Shown here: one piece after another, positions 12,168-23,646 of the stretch
Position numbering within the stretch: position 1 is the first letter of the stretch
Layout: the number at the start of each line of letters is the position of its first letter
Assembly (NCBI GenBank): GCA_963932145.1
Contig: OZ010599.1
Coordinates: 47,533,287-47,597,286, forward strand
Source of the DNA: Acanthosepion lycidas
Lineage: Eukaryota > Mollusca > Cephalopoda > Sepiida > Sepiidae
DNA: 64,000 nt
Direction of reading: 5' to 3'
The notes under the pieces: model-generated
What the model was told of the DNA's origin: nothing
The model's input: only the letters and a program-made list of their open reading frames with translations
Databases searched by the model: none
Translations under genes and position numbers: made by a program

Positions 12168-12974
12168 ATACAAGCATACAATAAAATAACTTTTATAATC
12201 TATAGCCCAAATAAATAGTTTAAATACCCTACAAAAAAAGATAACCCTTTATGAAGTTGTCAAAAAACAAATGTTATGGCAGTTTTTATATGCACAAATC
12301 CCTTTCATAAAGAAATAAAATAAAAAAATGAATAAATCTCCATAGACACGTAAACCAGACTAAGCGAAAACATCTTCCGTTTTAAATTTAGACACCTCCA
12401 CCTTACCCTGACTTGACATCTATGAAAGTAACTCTATACTGATACAAATTATTAACACTCAACACCCCTAACTATTTTAAACAATTCGTTACCATGGAAA
12501 TTTTTATTTCAATTGTGAATATACTGTTAAAACACGTAAATTTCAGAAATAAGTTATTCCCAAAAAAATTTCGCTTGAAGATGGAACAGAGCTTACTTTA
12601 ACTCAATTTAATTCAAATAATTATATTGAAGTTTTTGGCTCTTGTTTTGAAACATGTGACCTCTTATGTAGCGTGTTGGAATCATATTTTTAAATAAATA
12701 ATTATATATATATATACATATATATATATATAAATACATGAAAAATCTTCCTATGTATAAATAACATTGATAGTTCACAGATATTTATTTTATTCATAAA
12801 TATTTATTTATAATTTTAATAACTGTTGAATTTTCCCCCAAAATTTTTCAAATTAACCTCAGCAACGGTGCTATGGTAATAACTTTTTCTTAATTTTCCA
12901 CTTGTTCTGATGATGTAAATGAGCATGTAGCAAAAGAATAGAAATATTTAAAGATCCAACTGGTTTTCATATAT
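12168..12974 (+). mobile_element. PLE 3' non-coding region, (TA)n at its end
   Basis: AT-rich, non-coding. TTTTTAAATAAATAATTATA followed by TA repeats at ~12690-12735 is the probable 3' boundary. This would leave the PLE bracketed by TA tracts at both ends (10356-10372 and ~12705-12735). The remaining bases to 12974 hold nothing I recognise. Confidence 0.5.
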
Positions 12975-13002
12975 TCCATATTATTTGTATATTTCATATC
13001 AG

Positions 13003-13076
<74 letters not shown>

Positions 13077-13112
13077 ATTCTCAGATGGAGAAGAGACAAA
13101 ATGAATGAATGA

Positions 13113-13152
<40 letters not shown>

Positions 13153-13187
13153 AAATATTCTCAGAAGTAGAAGAGACAAAATGAATG

Positions 13188-13225
<38 letters not shown>
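12975..13225. repeat. Compound minisatellite (TA)n(TG)n plus 38-base unit, twice
   Basis: (TA)n(TG)n followed by GTAAATATTCTCAGA and AGAAGAGACAAAATGAATGA occurs at ~13006-13112, and again with one small change at ~13113-13190. A third TA tract follows. Confidence 0.9.
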
Positions 13226-13229
<4 letters not shown>

Positions 13230-13446
13230 GAAAAATATACGGAAAAAACAAACAAAAATCCTTATATGCAATTATGCTGTTTTAATGTTAATATAATGTC
13301 AACGTCGGACGTTTCGGTCTAATAAACCATCTTCAGGACATATTCATAAAATATAATTAACATTATCAATTCAACATGACAAAGACGATGGACATAAGAA
13401 ATGCATATAAGGATTTTTGTTTGTTTTTTCCGTATATTTTTCTTCA
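13226..13446. repeat. 45-bp perfect inverted repeat enclosing a PLE-type motif
   Basis: 13226-13270 and 13402-13446 are exact reverse complements over 45 bases. The 131-base spacer holds, on the minus strand, CTGAAGA (13330-13336), a short GGTT/GACC stem and GAAACGTC (13308-13315). That is the arrangement I associate with PLE terminal hammerhead-like sequences. The left arm abuts TA repeats. Confidence 0.85.
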
Positions 13447-13476
13447 TACTGTCGGATCTATATCCATATATTTGCT

Positions 13477-13479
<3 letters not shown>

Positions 13480-13512
<33 letters not shown>
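13480..13512. repeat. (TA)n microsatellite
   Basis: Direct TA repeats; an apparent minus ORF across them is an artefact. Confidence 0.95.
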
Positions 13513-13514
<2 letters not shown>

Positions 13515-13642
13515 AATGTAAAAGAACAAAAAGAATATAAATTCAAACGTTCATAATATTAATTTATGAAAAGGGCTCAATACTAGAGTAGAGCAACAGA
13601 TATTTATTATGAACTGTTACTTTGGAACATGCAAGTTACTAT

Positions 13643-13692
13643 GACAAAAATGCATATTTGTTTCAATGTCTAATTTAGACATCTCATCAGGT
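13643..13692 (-). ncRNA. Candidate hammerhead ribozyme core
   Basis: Minus strand order is CTGATGA (13684-13690), a 7-bp stem II GATGTCT/AGACATT with a 5-base loop (13665-13683), GAAAC (13660-13664), a stem III CAAA/TTTG with an AT-rich loop, and GTC (13643-13645). All catalytic boxes of a hammerhead are present in the right order. Stem I pairs only partly by eye, so cleavage competence is uncertain. No protein element is joined to it; a free retrozyme-like or PLE-end origin is possible. Confidence 0.5.
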
Positions 13693-13773
13693 GGTTGACA
13701 ATGATGGTTATAAACGATTTTATTTAAAAATACAACTTATGTGCGATCACTTCTTTTTACATTTTTGAAAATT

Positions 13774-14040
13774 TTACATAAAATGCAAAGAGACAAATAT
13801 ATAAAAAAATTTTTCATAAAAGATAAAGAAAGAAAATGCAGATTCAAGTAAAAAAAAAGGAGAATAAGAAATCAATAAAAAGAAATAGAAAGAGGTAAGA
13901 AAAGAAAGGCATAAGAAATCAACCTTACTACAGAGAGATGGAAAAGAAAAGAAAAAGTGAAAAAGAAGGGATGGAGTATATCCACATTTTACAGATACAG
14001 AGGTAAAGGAAAGAGGAGAAAATAAGATATGAGGAGTTGT
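13774..14040. repeat. Purine-rich low-complexity block
   Basis: A/G-rich + strand similar to 1380-1860 and 9230-9600. The minus-strand 97-codon ORF is a composition artefact. Confidence 0.7.
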
Positions 14041-14384
14041 TGATACCAGTTTAGCCAATGAAGACATGTTAAGATGGAGAATTCAACTTAAACGGGAATA
14101 TAGCGTGATAAGATAGAATGTATGTTACATACATTGTAGCTTTTCAAACTTTATGGCATTTTGAATGAAATCACATATTTAAACAAAATTAGATATAGTA
14201 TGTAAATAAATGACACTTTAAGAAGAAAAGCGATATACAAACAAAACAACTACTTAACTATACCAACCTTACATTATAAATTAGAATACAAAATAAACTT
14301 TAAATATTTATATGACTTTTATATATTTATTTTAAATTAAAACTATTATCAAATAACATCACCAGTAAAGAGCTTGCTGATAAT
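14041..14384. other. No gene seen
   Basis: AT-rich spacer. Confidence 0.4.
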
Positions 14385-15285
14385 ACTAAAGAGACTGTTG
14401 GATCTGTACTGGGAGGGGGAAGATTGCGTGTCTACGTTCTTGAAAACTGGGCATACACTTGCCTCTTTCCACAGGTTTGGAAAGGATTTCTCCTTCAAGC
14501 AACGGTTGAATTACTAGGATTGGGGATAGTTCTGGGTTGATGTTCTTAAGGACAACCACTGGAATTTTGACTGACCAGTGGCTTTCTTAAGGTCAAGTCT
14601 AGAGACCTTGTGTGCTGTGATGGTAATATTACTGAGATTGTGTTCAGTGGGATGTAGGAACTTGGGGAGGGGATGGTCTTTGTCATCTAATGTTGAGTTA
14701 GAGGCAAAGATACCTTATCAGTCGAGGAAGATATCACCTCAGGCCCATTTATAATTGTGGGTACAGCTGTTTTTACCTCTGCTCATGATTTGGTTGGTGA
14801 TTTTCCAGAATTAATAGAATCCAATTTGTTTCTTTTCAACCTTGGTCTGGACCTCTCATGTGTAGCTGCACTTGGCATTTTCTAGAACTTTTCTGCAGTG
14901 ATTATGGGCAATTCTGAATGCAGTGAGGACTTAACTACTTCGCTCCTTGCAACAGATACTGAAATAGTAGTTTTGGTGAGATATGGGTGTAGCATATTCA
15001 GGAGTGAACCAGGTTTGACTCTTTTAACTTTTTTGCTGGAATTTCTTTTGGGGTATAAAACTCTCCATTCCAGAAAGGATGCAATCAGTGACAAGGCAGC
15101 AGTCTTTGAGGCAGTATGCTTGAAGAAATTTGGGAGGGGAGCTTCCATCCTGTTGGATCGAAAGCTGTCTAAGTCTGCCTTTGCATAGCAAAAAATAATT
15201 CTATGGAATGGTACATCAGGGGATGTCTTAGGTTTGATATCAATCTGAACACTGATTAGTGAATGGTCTGACATACCACAATAAG
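14385..15285 (-). mobile_element. Antisense LINE ORF2 fragment, endonuclease end to RT start
   Basis: The minus strand gives CGMSDHSLISVQIDIKPKTS (~15270), the SDH motif that ends the APE-type endonuclease. VPFHRIIFCYAKADLDSFRS, a long linker, and then near 14400-14560 residues of the first RT blocks (a KP..RG..SLF..ISKLF-like region) follow. The 130-residue minus ORF at 14882-15274 is the best preserved part. Elsewhere frames change. It probably belongs to the same LINE family as the C-terminal fragments at 455, 39380 and 63440. A PLE scrap abuts its 5' side. Confidence 0.8.
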
Positions 15286-15525
15286 AAAAGAAGATCCAGG
15301 AAGATCATTTGGTTTACTCCCCTTTCAACCTAATGGTTAAAACCAAACTAGGATATAAATTTTTAAACCTTATCAAAAAACATTTCCCAGACCCCAAAAC
15401 TAATCCACTCAGTAAAATATCCAATCATAATACTCTTAAATTAAGCTACAGTTGTGCTGATAACCTGGAAAAAATAATTAAGAAACATAATAACAAGATC
15501 TTCAACAAGTATAGAGACTAAAAAA
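15280..15525 (+). mobile_element. PLE fragment (connector before GIY-YIG)
   Basis: KLGYKFLNLIKKHFPDPKTN and NHNTLKLSYSCADNLEKIIK align with the same region of the PLE at 11484-11680. Only this short piece is present, directly against the LINE fragment. Confidence 0.8.
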
Positions 15526-15980
15526 ACTTGACTACTTTGCCAGGTTGCAACAAGTAAAACTAAGTATAATGCGCTAATAATAATTTGTGCATCTCTTAAA
15601 TCAAAGGAATGAACTCATTGTTAACTGTAAACGTAGCTCAAAATTTGACTTACTATAGGGGTAGTAATATTTTTAATGATAATGCAATGTTACTGTAAGT
15701 TTAGTATATTATTACTTATATTATCTGCTGATCCTCCTATTCATGCACATATATGTATGTATACATTTATTATGTTGTGCATATTATTTATAGATTTTTT
15801 GTATAGATGTATATGTGTGTATATGTATTTATATATATGTATTTATATATATATGTATATATCTATATGGATATATGCGCGAATTTGCAGGTATGTATAT
15901 ATGAATATATCTGTACTTGTACTTATATGTTTGTATATATATATATTTGTATTTATGGTTATGTATGTGCTTGTTTATTG
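15526..15980. other. Low-complexity TA/TG-rich spacer
   Basis: ATGTATAT-type low complexity from ~15740 to 15970. The Y/I/C-rich ORFs are artefacts. Confidence 0.6.
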
Positions 15981-16219
15981 ATGTAATGAATATGCATACA
16001 CCTAGGTTCCCCCTCACAGTAATATGATTGGCTGGTGTCAGCCATAAATACAGACTGATGAGGAGGTACATGGTCGACGCCTATTGGCTACGCCTGTTGC
16101 CTACCACTACGACGAGTACCAGTCCATTACTGTTCCCTGCTAGATTGTCCTACCCGGTTACAGTAGTCAACAACCACTTGCTACTTCAAACAAATATATC
16201 CCTTTCCGGGACATATCAG
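15981..16219 (+). repeat. Probable 5' LTR of Gypsy fossil 1
   Basis: Begins TGTAATGAATATGC and ends GGGACATATCA just before a primer-binding-site-like TTGGCGACGAG. The GC content is higher than its flanks. The boundary call rests on the TG...CA ends and the PBS position, since no second LTR was found. Confidence 0.5.
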
Positions 16220-19200
16220 TTGGCGACGAGATTCGAAACGACCTCACAAGTTAAAAAAAGAAAAAAATATACAGTTGACAACACTTACTAACGAAGAACG
16301 TTAGAAAGACTTGTTCGACGCTTAAAGAAAGTAAATAATTTTTCCCTCATTTTTGTTTTAACGGTTATTGACGAGGAATGTTAGAAAAGGAAAAACTTGT
16401 GCAACCCTTACAGAAAGTAAGAAATTGCCCCCCTCTTGTTTGAACATAGAAAATTTTACATAAATTGGAGCAAAATTTTTCTTGTGGATACGTTGGCAGA
16501 ATGGAACAAATTGCAGAATTAACTAAGGTGCTACAAGTCACTTTACAGCAACAATTCTAACAACAACAATAACAACAATTTATTCAACAACAAGAAAGGT
16601 TTGAAAAGTTATTCAAACATCAGGCAAAAGACAATAAAGCACTTTGGGAAGACGTATTATCTAGGACAACAAAAGAACCGGGTTCGAGATTTTTTTTTCT
16701 GCTGAAGGAATTTCAAATTCACTCTCTGAATTTAAATATGACCCTGACAGTAGTTCAACGTTTCCGGCTTATTTTCGTAGGTTTGAAATAATATTTACGA
16801 AAAGATGCGAACAATGGTCCGACGAGGAAAAAATTACTCTATTGTTACAGAAGTTGGGAACAGAAGAAAATACAAAATACGTGAATTTAATCCTCCCAAA
16901 GGAACCATAAGAAATTACATTCAGCAAAACAGTAGAAATTTTGCCGAAAATTTTCGATGAAAGCGATAGTCTGTTTCATACACGATACAAGTGTCTAAAT
17001 ATTGTAAAGCAAGACGATGATGATTTTGTCACGTATACAGGTATGGTTAACGCACAGGGTGAGGCGTTTAAGTTAAAGGAATTGTCAAGCGACATGTTCA
17101 AGTGTCTAATTTTTGGGCAGGGTCTAACGACACCGAAGAACAAAGAAATTAGATTAAGAATCCTCACTATCATGGAACAGGATCCGAAGATTACGCTACA
17201 AAAAATAACGGAAGAATGTCAGCGACTTATAAACATAAAAAAGATAATACTCGGATTGAGGAGAAGAGCATTTCGCGAGTACAAACTGTAAGACAACAGA
17301 AGTGGATACATAATAAATAAAGAAAAATTATATGCAGTTCGTGTGGAAGGACAGCATATAAAGAAGGATTGTTTCTTTAGGGATAAAATATGATTTAATT
17401 GTGGGCGTGTAGGCCATCGAAGTTCCCATTGTCGGGCAAAACAGAGTAAAGTAAAAGCAAAGTCTCAAACAAAGGTGAACGTAGTTTTGTCTAAAAATGA
17501 AATTGAGGAGGGTCAAAGAAGAAAATACCTCAATGTAAAAATAAATGGGCAGACCGTAAAATTATTACTCCATTCAGGAAGTGATATCTCGGTAATAAAT
17601 GAGCAAACATGGAAAAAAAATCGGTTACCCGTCGTTGACTAACACAGACAAAATTGCCAGGGGAGTGTCAGGAAAAAGACTTAAGTTTAGAGGTTAATTA
17701 AAATGTAACATTGCGTTCATGGGAAAAATTCATAAATCGAAAGTATATGTACTCCCTAGTACAATAAACCTCTTTGGTTTAGACTGGATCGTATTGTTTA
17801 ATTTATGGGAATTGTCGGTGAATTCTTTCTGTAACAAAGTTAACGTCATAGAGAACTATAAGACGAAGCAAACAGAAAGATTTATTACGGATTTGAAAGG
17901 CGAATTACCTCGCGTCTTTTCAGAAGGACTAGGTCTGTACACAAAAACAGAAGTCAACTTCGAATTGAAAGAAAATGTTAAACCAATCTTTAAACCAAAG
18001 AGAAAAGTACCATTTTCGGCATTAGACACAATAAATGAGGAGTTAGAAAGGTTGGAGAAAATTGGCGTAATTTCAAAAGTCGATTACTCGGATTGGGTGT
18101 CTCCAACCGTATATATAAAAAAGAAAAATCGAAAAATCAGAGTGTGTGCTGACTTTTTGACCGGCTTAAATGATTGTGTGAAAGACCATGCGTATCTTCT
18201 ACCGTCTCCGGAGAATATATTCACAAAATTAACCGGTAGAGTGTTTTCAAAATTGGACTTGTCGAAGGCTTACCTTCAGGTTAAAGTCAGTGAAGAATGT
18301 TTGAAGTACAGGGATTTTTAAGCTAAATCGTCTTCCTTTTGGATTGAAGGTTAGCTCCAAGCCTATTCTAGCAAATAATGGACACAATGTTGGCTGGTAT
18401 GGAGTATGCAATCGCATATTTAGATGATATTTTGATTAAAAGTGAAAACGAGGCCCCGCACAAAACGCATATTAGAGCAGTATTTCAGAGAATTGAGGAA
18501 TACGGGTTCAAGCTGAGTGCTGAAAAATGTGAGTTCTTCTTAAAGAAGATAAAATATTTAGGGTAGATAATTGACAGTAAAGGAAGAAAACCGGACCCAG
18601 AAAGAACTGAGGCTATAAAAAACATGCCAGTACCTGATAATGTGGCTAAACTCCAGGCCTTCTTGGGATTAGTAAGTTACTATAGCATTTATATCCCAAA
18701 AATGTATGATATGAGAGCTCCTTTAAATAATTTAGTGAAAAAGGGCGCAAAGTGGATATGGTCGAAAGAATGCGAACAGGCTTTAAAAAAAAATAAAAAG
18801 CTGTCTATTAGCAGACCTATCGTTAGTGCATTTCGACCCGAAGAAGAAAATCACTGTAGCAGCAGATGCCAGTAATGAGGTACTAGGTGCGGTATTGCTT
18901 CATCAATTCGAGGACGGATCTATGAAGCCAATAGCACATGCCTCGAGAACGTTACTGCCCGTCGAACGAACTTACAGTCAAATCGAAAAAGAGAGTTTAG
19001 CAATAATCTACGCTGTAAAAAATTTCACAGGTTTCTATACGGAAGAGAATTTATTCTGCAGACCACAAACCGCTGTTAACAATATTTGGTTCAAAAAAAG
19101 GTATACCAATTCACACGGCAAATCGACTAGAGCGTTGGGGTGTAATTCTATTGAATTATAATTTCAAAATAGAATATGTGCCTTCAAAGAAGCTAGGTCA

Positions 19201-20310
19201 CGCCGATGGGTTATCAAGATTGATACCTAAATATGCGGGACCACTGGAAGAAACAGTAATAGTGGTGCTAAGAGACGAAAGTGAATTGTCGGGTCTGTTA
19301 TGCAACACTATTAGAGAACTACCGGTTACACTAGAAGACGTAAAAAAGCACCAGTGAACGATGATTTCATTAAAAAATGAAAAAGCAAGTCTGGTTGAAC
19401 GAGAAAACTAAAAAAAGAATTAGTGTGTCACCTTTTTCAATCTGCGAACAGGTATTACTATACGCAGATAGAGTTGTAATTACTCTCGGTTACTCTCCAA
19501 AAGAAAATTCTGAAAGAATTTCACACTGGCCATCCAGGGATTTCGAGAATGAAATCTCTAATGAGAGGCTATACTTATTGGCCGATGATGGACCAAGACA
19601 GAAAATTTGGTGAACAGTGCAGAGGATGTCAACTGGCAGCAAGGAATCCACCGGTAAAGATTCAACCATGGCCAAAGACAGATATCCCATGGACTCGACT
19701 GCATATCGACTATGCAGGGCCAATAAATGGATCTTATTACCTGATCATTGTGGACAGTTTCACTAAGTGGCCAGAAATTGTTAAGTGCAGACATCTGACT
19801 TCAACAAATACAATAAACGCACTTAATGAAATTTTTAGTCGTTTTGGACTACCTAAGACATTAGTCAGCAACAACGGAACGCAGTTTACAGGAAGAGAAT
19901 TCAAGGAATTCTGTACATCATTGTCGATTGATCACGTGACAACGCCAGTATATCATCCAAGATCGAATGGACAGGTGGAAAAATTCGTGGACACTTTCAA
20001 GCGAGCGTTGAAGAAACATCAAGGGTGGACACGAATGAAAGAAGTATTCAGAAATTTTTGGCAGTATATAGAATCACGCCAAACTCGAATACGACGTCAG
20101 GGTTATATAATTTTGTATTACTTGCACCCCTGAAGATGATCTTGGAAAAAGATCGAAAGTACTTAGGAAATGAAAATAAAAGAAATTTAAACAGCTATAG
20201 CACATTTCTCTCGTCCTTTAACATCAATACACGGAAGGCTATTCATGAGTATGAACGGATTTTGTTAAAAATTAGCAGACATAATGTCTATAATTTATTC
20301 AGACATGACT
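15981..20310 (+). mobile_element. Gypsy-type LTR retrotransposon fossil 1
   Basis: Parts in order: probable 5' LTR (15981-16219), primer-binding-site-like TTGGCGACGAG at ~16221, gag (~16500-17290), CCHC knuckle (~17380-17450), protease (~17560), reverse transcriptase (~17940-18560), RNase H (~18850-19050) and integrase (~19540-20130). It is broken, with roughly eight to ten breaks across gag-pol. I recognise no matching 3' LTR, so the 3' end near 20310 is approximate. Its gag closely resembles that of fossil 2 (25668-26039), which lies in the opposite orientation. An old, inactive copy. Confidence 0.9.
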
Positions 20311-20354
20311 AAAAGAGAATTTGATGCCTAAATACACAAATTTAAAATATATAT

Positions 20355-20600
20355 ATGTTTCTCTGTGTGTGTGTGTGTGTGCGTGTGTGTGTGTGCGCGG
20401 GCGCGCGTGTGTATGTATGTATGTATGTATTTTTATGTATGTATATATTTGTATGGGTGCATGTGTGTACACATATATGCGTATTTATTTATACATATTG
20501 TTATATGTTTGTACCCATGTATGTATTCTTGTGTACTCATGCATACTGTATATATGAGGTATTTGTATATATTTGTATGTTAATGTGTTTTCTTTTCTAT
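20355..20600. repeat. (TG)n with CG-rich core and TATG repeats
   Basis: An alternating purine-pyrimidine run at ~20363-20430 includes GTGCGCGGGCGCGCGTGTG, followed by (ATGT)n. ORFs rich in C, V and Y here are artefacts. Confidence 0.95.
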
Positions 20601-21632
20601 ATATTAGCTGGTATAATTTCATTTTAAGTGTTGCATTTTGCTTGGACATTTAAATTTGGTGGATTTTTGTTTTTTTGTATGTGTGTGGATGTACATATAT
20701 TTATTTTTTTCTGTCCCTTTCTATATATTTTATGGTCTTTTTTCTTTGTGTTGTTCATTGCCAAATATTTGTTTTCCTATTCTACCCCTCTTAAATTTTA
20801 TCTATTGAACCCTCTTTTTATCTATATATCTTTGCCCATGTAAGCAATATTTTAAAAGTCTCCTTGAATTCATTTACTAACACTTTCAAACTGGAATCTT
20901 TGTGGGTGTGCATATGTCTATGTCTGTATTACTGTATGTGTGTATGATTGCTTACATATGCCTTTCACTGTATGTATATGTTGTCTGATATTATTTTTTT
21001 GTTGTAGACATCTATTTCCTGTTTCATCCTAAATATGTCTACACGTTTGTATATTATAATCTGACTGTGTATGTATTGTCATTTGCAATATTTTGTCCTC
21101 CCCTGCCCATATCATCACTTCAAATGTATTTAAGTTGTGACAATATTTTACCTCCCCATTAGATTAACGTTTATTCGAACTGAGATTTTGACTTTTCAAC
21201 TAAAACAAAATAAATAATAAAATATATGTATTTTTCCTCAGTTTCTTCTTTAAATAATTTTATATTTTAAATTTAATACAGATTAAAATTAAAATTTAAA
21301 ATTGGTAATTTTTATTTTTCAAATTTATAGTAAAATTTAATATTAATTAATTAGAATGATTTCTATTTTAGTCTAACCCTAACATTAAGGCATTAATAAT
21401 TATAATCAAGGTTCGTTGTCAAGTTTTTTGAATTTTCATATACTTGTATTTTGATTGGTCATTGTAGCTTATGTAACAGCATTTCCCCTATCAAGGGGTG
21501 TTTGGTTGATTTGAACCTTTTAAAACTCTTTATTCTACATTGAACACCATCACTTGATAAGACACCAGAAGTGTTAAAACAAAATGGCTATTTTTGTAGT
21601 GATTTTATAATATATTTTTGTTATAATTTTTG

Positions 21633-21637
<5 letters not shown>
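20601..21637. other. No gene seen
   Basis: T-rich, then AT-rich spacer. A GAATAAATTA ends the stretch before the TA tract. Nothing assignable. Confidence 0.4.

Positions 21638-21693
<56 letters not shown>
21638..21693. repeat. (TA)n microsatellite at the 5' edge of PLE 2
   Basis: Direct TA repeats immediately before PLE coding sequence. Confidence 0.98.
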
Positions 21694-21696
<3 letters not shown>

Positions 21697-22075
21697 AGCC
21701 ACGATAAAATCACCAGATAATGAAGAAAAAGTATACATAAGAGTAACTGAAGGACCCTGGAAACAAAGAAATTATGCACACAAAACATCTTTCACAAATA
21801 GTAAATATGTGAACAGCGCAATGCTTTCTAAGTATATCTAGGAAATTAAAAACAAAACGCACATCACACCAAAAATATCTTGGAAAATAAGGAAAGGATC
21901 ATCAGGCTACAACAACCAATCCAAAACTTGCAAACTTTGTTTGGAGGAAAAAATAGCTACCTTCCCAGACCAAAATAAATTATTAAATAAACGATCCGAG
22001 CTCATCTCAAAATGCAGACATGAAAACAAATTTTTACTACATTACTTAAAAATCGAAAACGGAAAAAAAAGTAAA
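21694..22075 (+). mobile_element. PLE 2: GIY-YIG C-terminal fragment
   Basis: Reads KVYIRVTEGPWKQRNYAHKT, LSKYI, TPKISWKIRKGS, SKTCKLCLEEK, then LLNKRSELISKCRHENKFLL. This is the standard C-terminal half of a PLE GIY-YIG endonuclease. It starts abruptly after a TA tract, so it is strongly 5'-truncated. It has at least one stop. It belongs to a different PLE lineage from the copy at 10376. Confidence 0.9.
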
Positions 22076-22897
22076 TAAATAAAAATAAATAAAATAAAAT
22101 AAATAAACAAAATGACAATAAAATAAGTAAAATAAATTAACCCAAGCAAATTACCAAATCACACCTGTTAGAATAGACGAAATTGAATAAATAAATAAAA
22201 AATAAAAAACAAAATCAATGAACCCAAGTAAATAATAAACAAATTAACAAACCATTATGACCAAAATATTAGTTAGACTATAAAAATCAAACCAAAAATC
22301 GAACAAAAAATATAGCTATAACTGCTATATAATGATAAAAAAATACTACGTTACTCAAAAATCGAAAACTGCAAAAGAGTAAATAAAAATATACAGTATA
22401 ATAAACAAATAATAAAAAAACAAGTAAAATAAACTAATCTAAATTAATCCAAATAAATAAACTAACAAACCGATCCTGATAAATTAATCGTTAGAAAAAA
22501 CAAGTAAAGATGATCAATCCAAATAAATAAATGAAGTAATAAACAAATTAAAAACTGCTCCCGCCAAAATAATATTTAGAATAAACTACAGCAATCAACC
22601 CCAAAATCGAATAAATAGTTTTAATTATCTTCCCAAACCCCCACCCAAAAAACTATTAAATAAGCGATACAAACAAATTTTTACTACGTTAATAAAACAC
22701 CGATTAAAATAAAAAAAATAAATATATAAGATAAGAAATAAAAATAAAAAATAAAAAAAAAAAACAAGAAAAATAATCTAACCCAAATAAATAAATAAAT
22801 AAATATACAAATAAACGACTTCTGGTAAAATAACCGCCAAAATAGACTACCCACAATGCACCACTGACCTGTATATATAAATAGCCGAGAAAAAAAA
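22015..22897. repeat. Degenerate tandem triplication of the PLE 2 tail
   Basis: Units of about 320-340 bases begin near 22015, 22335 and 22675. Each opens with TTTTTACTACRTTA or a close variant, followed by AAATCGAAAAC or a decayed form and an A-rich stretch with AAATAAATAA. The sequence before the third unit repeats the coding tail in decayed form (CTATTAAATAAGCGAT, then ACAAATTTTTACTACGTTA). Confidence 0.65.
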
Positions 22898-23049
22898 CAA
22901 CACTTGTGGCCTGATGATTGTATCTAGCATGAAACAGCCTGTCACCTTTAAGTGTTGACTTCAATGTTTACTTTTATATTTACACACGCTCTATCTCTGA
23001 TATTGAGCACTTTATCCCATAAATATAGCACACCTTAAAACCATATTTC

Positions 23050-23055
<6 letters not shown>
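22898..23055 (+). mobile_element. PLE 2 terminal sequence with hammerhead-like fold
   Basis: An outer 8-bp stem CAACACTT (22898-22905)/AAGTGTTG (22950-22957) encloses CTGATGA (22911-22917), GAAAC (22931-22935) and GTC (22941-22943). The downstream 95 bases match 10276-10372. The element ends in TA repeats. Stem II is short and imperfect. Confidence 0.6.

Positions 23056-23091
<36 letters not shown>
23056..23091. repeat. (TA)n microsatellite at the 3' edge of PLE 2
   Basis: Direct TA repeats closing PLE 2. Confidence 0.97.
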
Positions 23092-23093
<2 letters not shown>

Positions 23094-23382
23094 GGTTATG
23101 ACATTTTTGTAACCCTATTTTCCTCTGTCATAAATCAATGAACTTTTGTTCAAATGTAATGAAAAAGGCATTAATTTGTTTTAGTTCTTGAAGAAAGTCA
23201 CCCTTAAACTAAAAATTTTATTTTACCATATATGCAAGAAAGATAAAAAATCAAAATGTTTCAGAAACTTTATTTTTCAATTTGCTGATGATGTAATTGG
23301 AGAATACACATATGTTTTTAATGTATTTACCAGTTTATAGCTCTAGCTTAATATAAAACCTTACAAATAAACAAATAATGAT
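23092..23382. other. No gene seen
   Basis: AT-rich spacer between PLE 2 and Gypsy fossil 2. Confidence 0.4.
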
Positions 23383-23387
23383 CTTTG

Positions 23388-23646
23388 TATTGTGGACTTA
23401 TTTCGCTGTGAAGGCTTGTATTTGTACTAAATCGGTCCTAAATAGCTCGACGTACAAAATGTTAGGAACTTGGTATAATAGGTATTACGCAGAGTAATCT
23501 TGTTGTGGTCGCTGACTACTTTCGTATTCAACTAACTGTTGACTACTGTCGTCCGACATCGACTGACCGTCGTTTCTTTTACTACTCCTACTTATATTAG
23601 GTGGGAGAGTCTATTAACTATAGAATAGATGTGTTTCACCATAACA
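23388..23646 (-). repeat. 3' LTR of Gypsy fossil 2
   Basis: Matches 27813-28064 over its whole length. In element orientation it starts TGTTATGG next to a polypurine tract. Confidence 0.9.

Noticed and set aside
12890-12960. CTGATGATGTAAATGAGCAT as another hammerhead core
   Set aside because: No GAAAC box at a fitting distance and no stem II.
16028-16291. 87-codon ORF in the Gypsy 1 LTR region as an independent gene
   Set aside because: Lies within the probable LTR and leader; no domain.
20348-20600. C/V/Y-rich ORFs around the TG tract
   Set aside because: Reading frames through dinucleotide repeats, not genes.
23281-23300. CTGATGATGTAATTGG as a hammerhead box
   Set aside because: No matching GAAAC or GTC downstream; a chance 7-mer.
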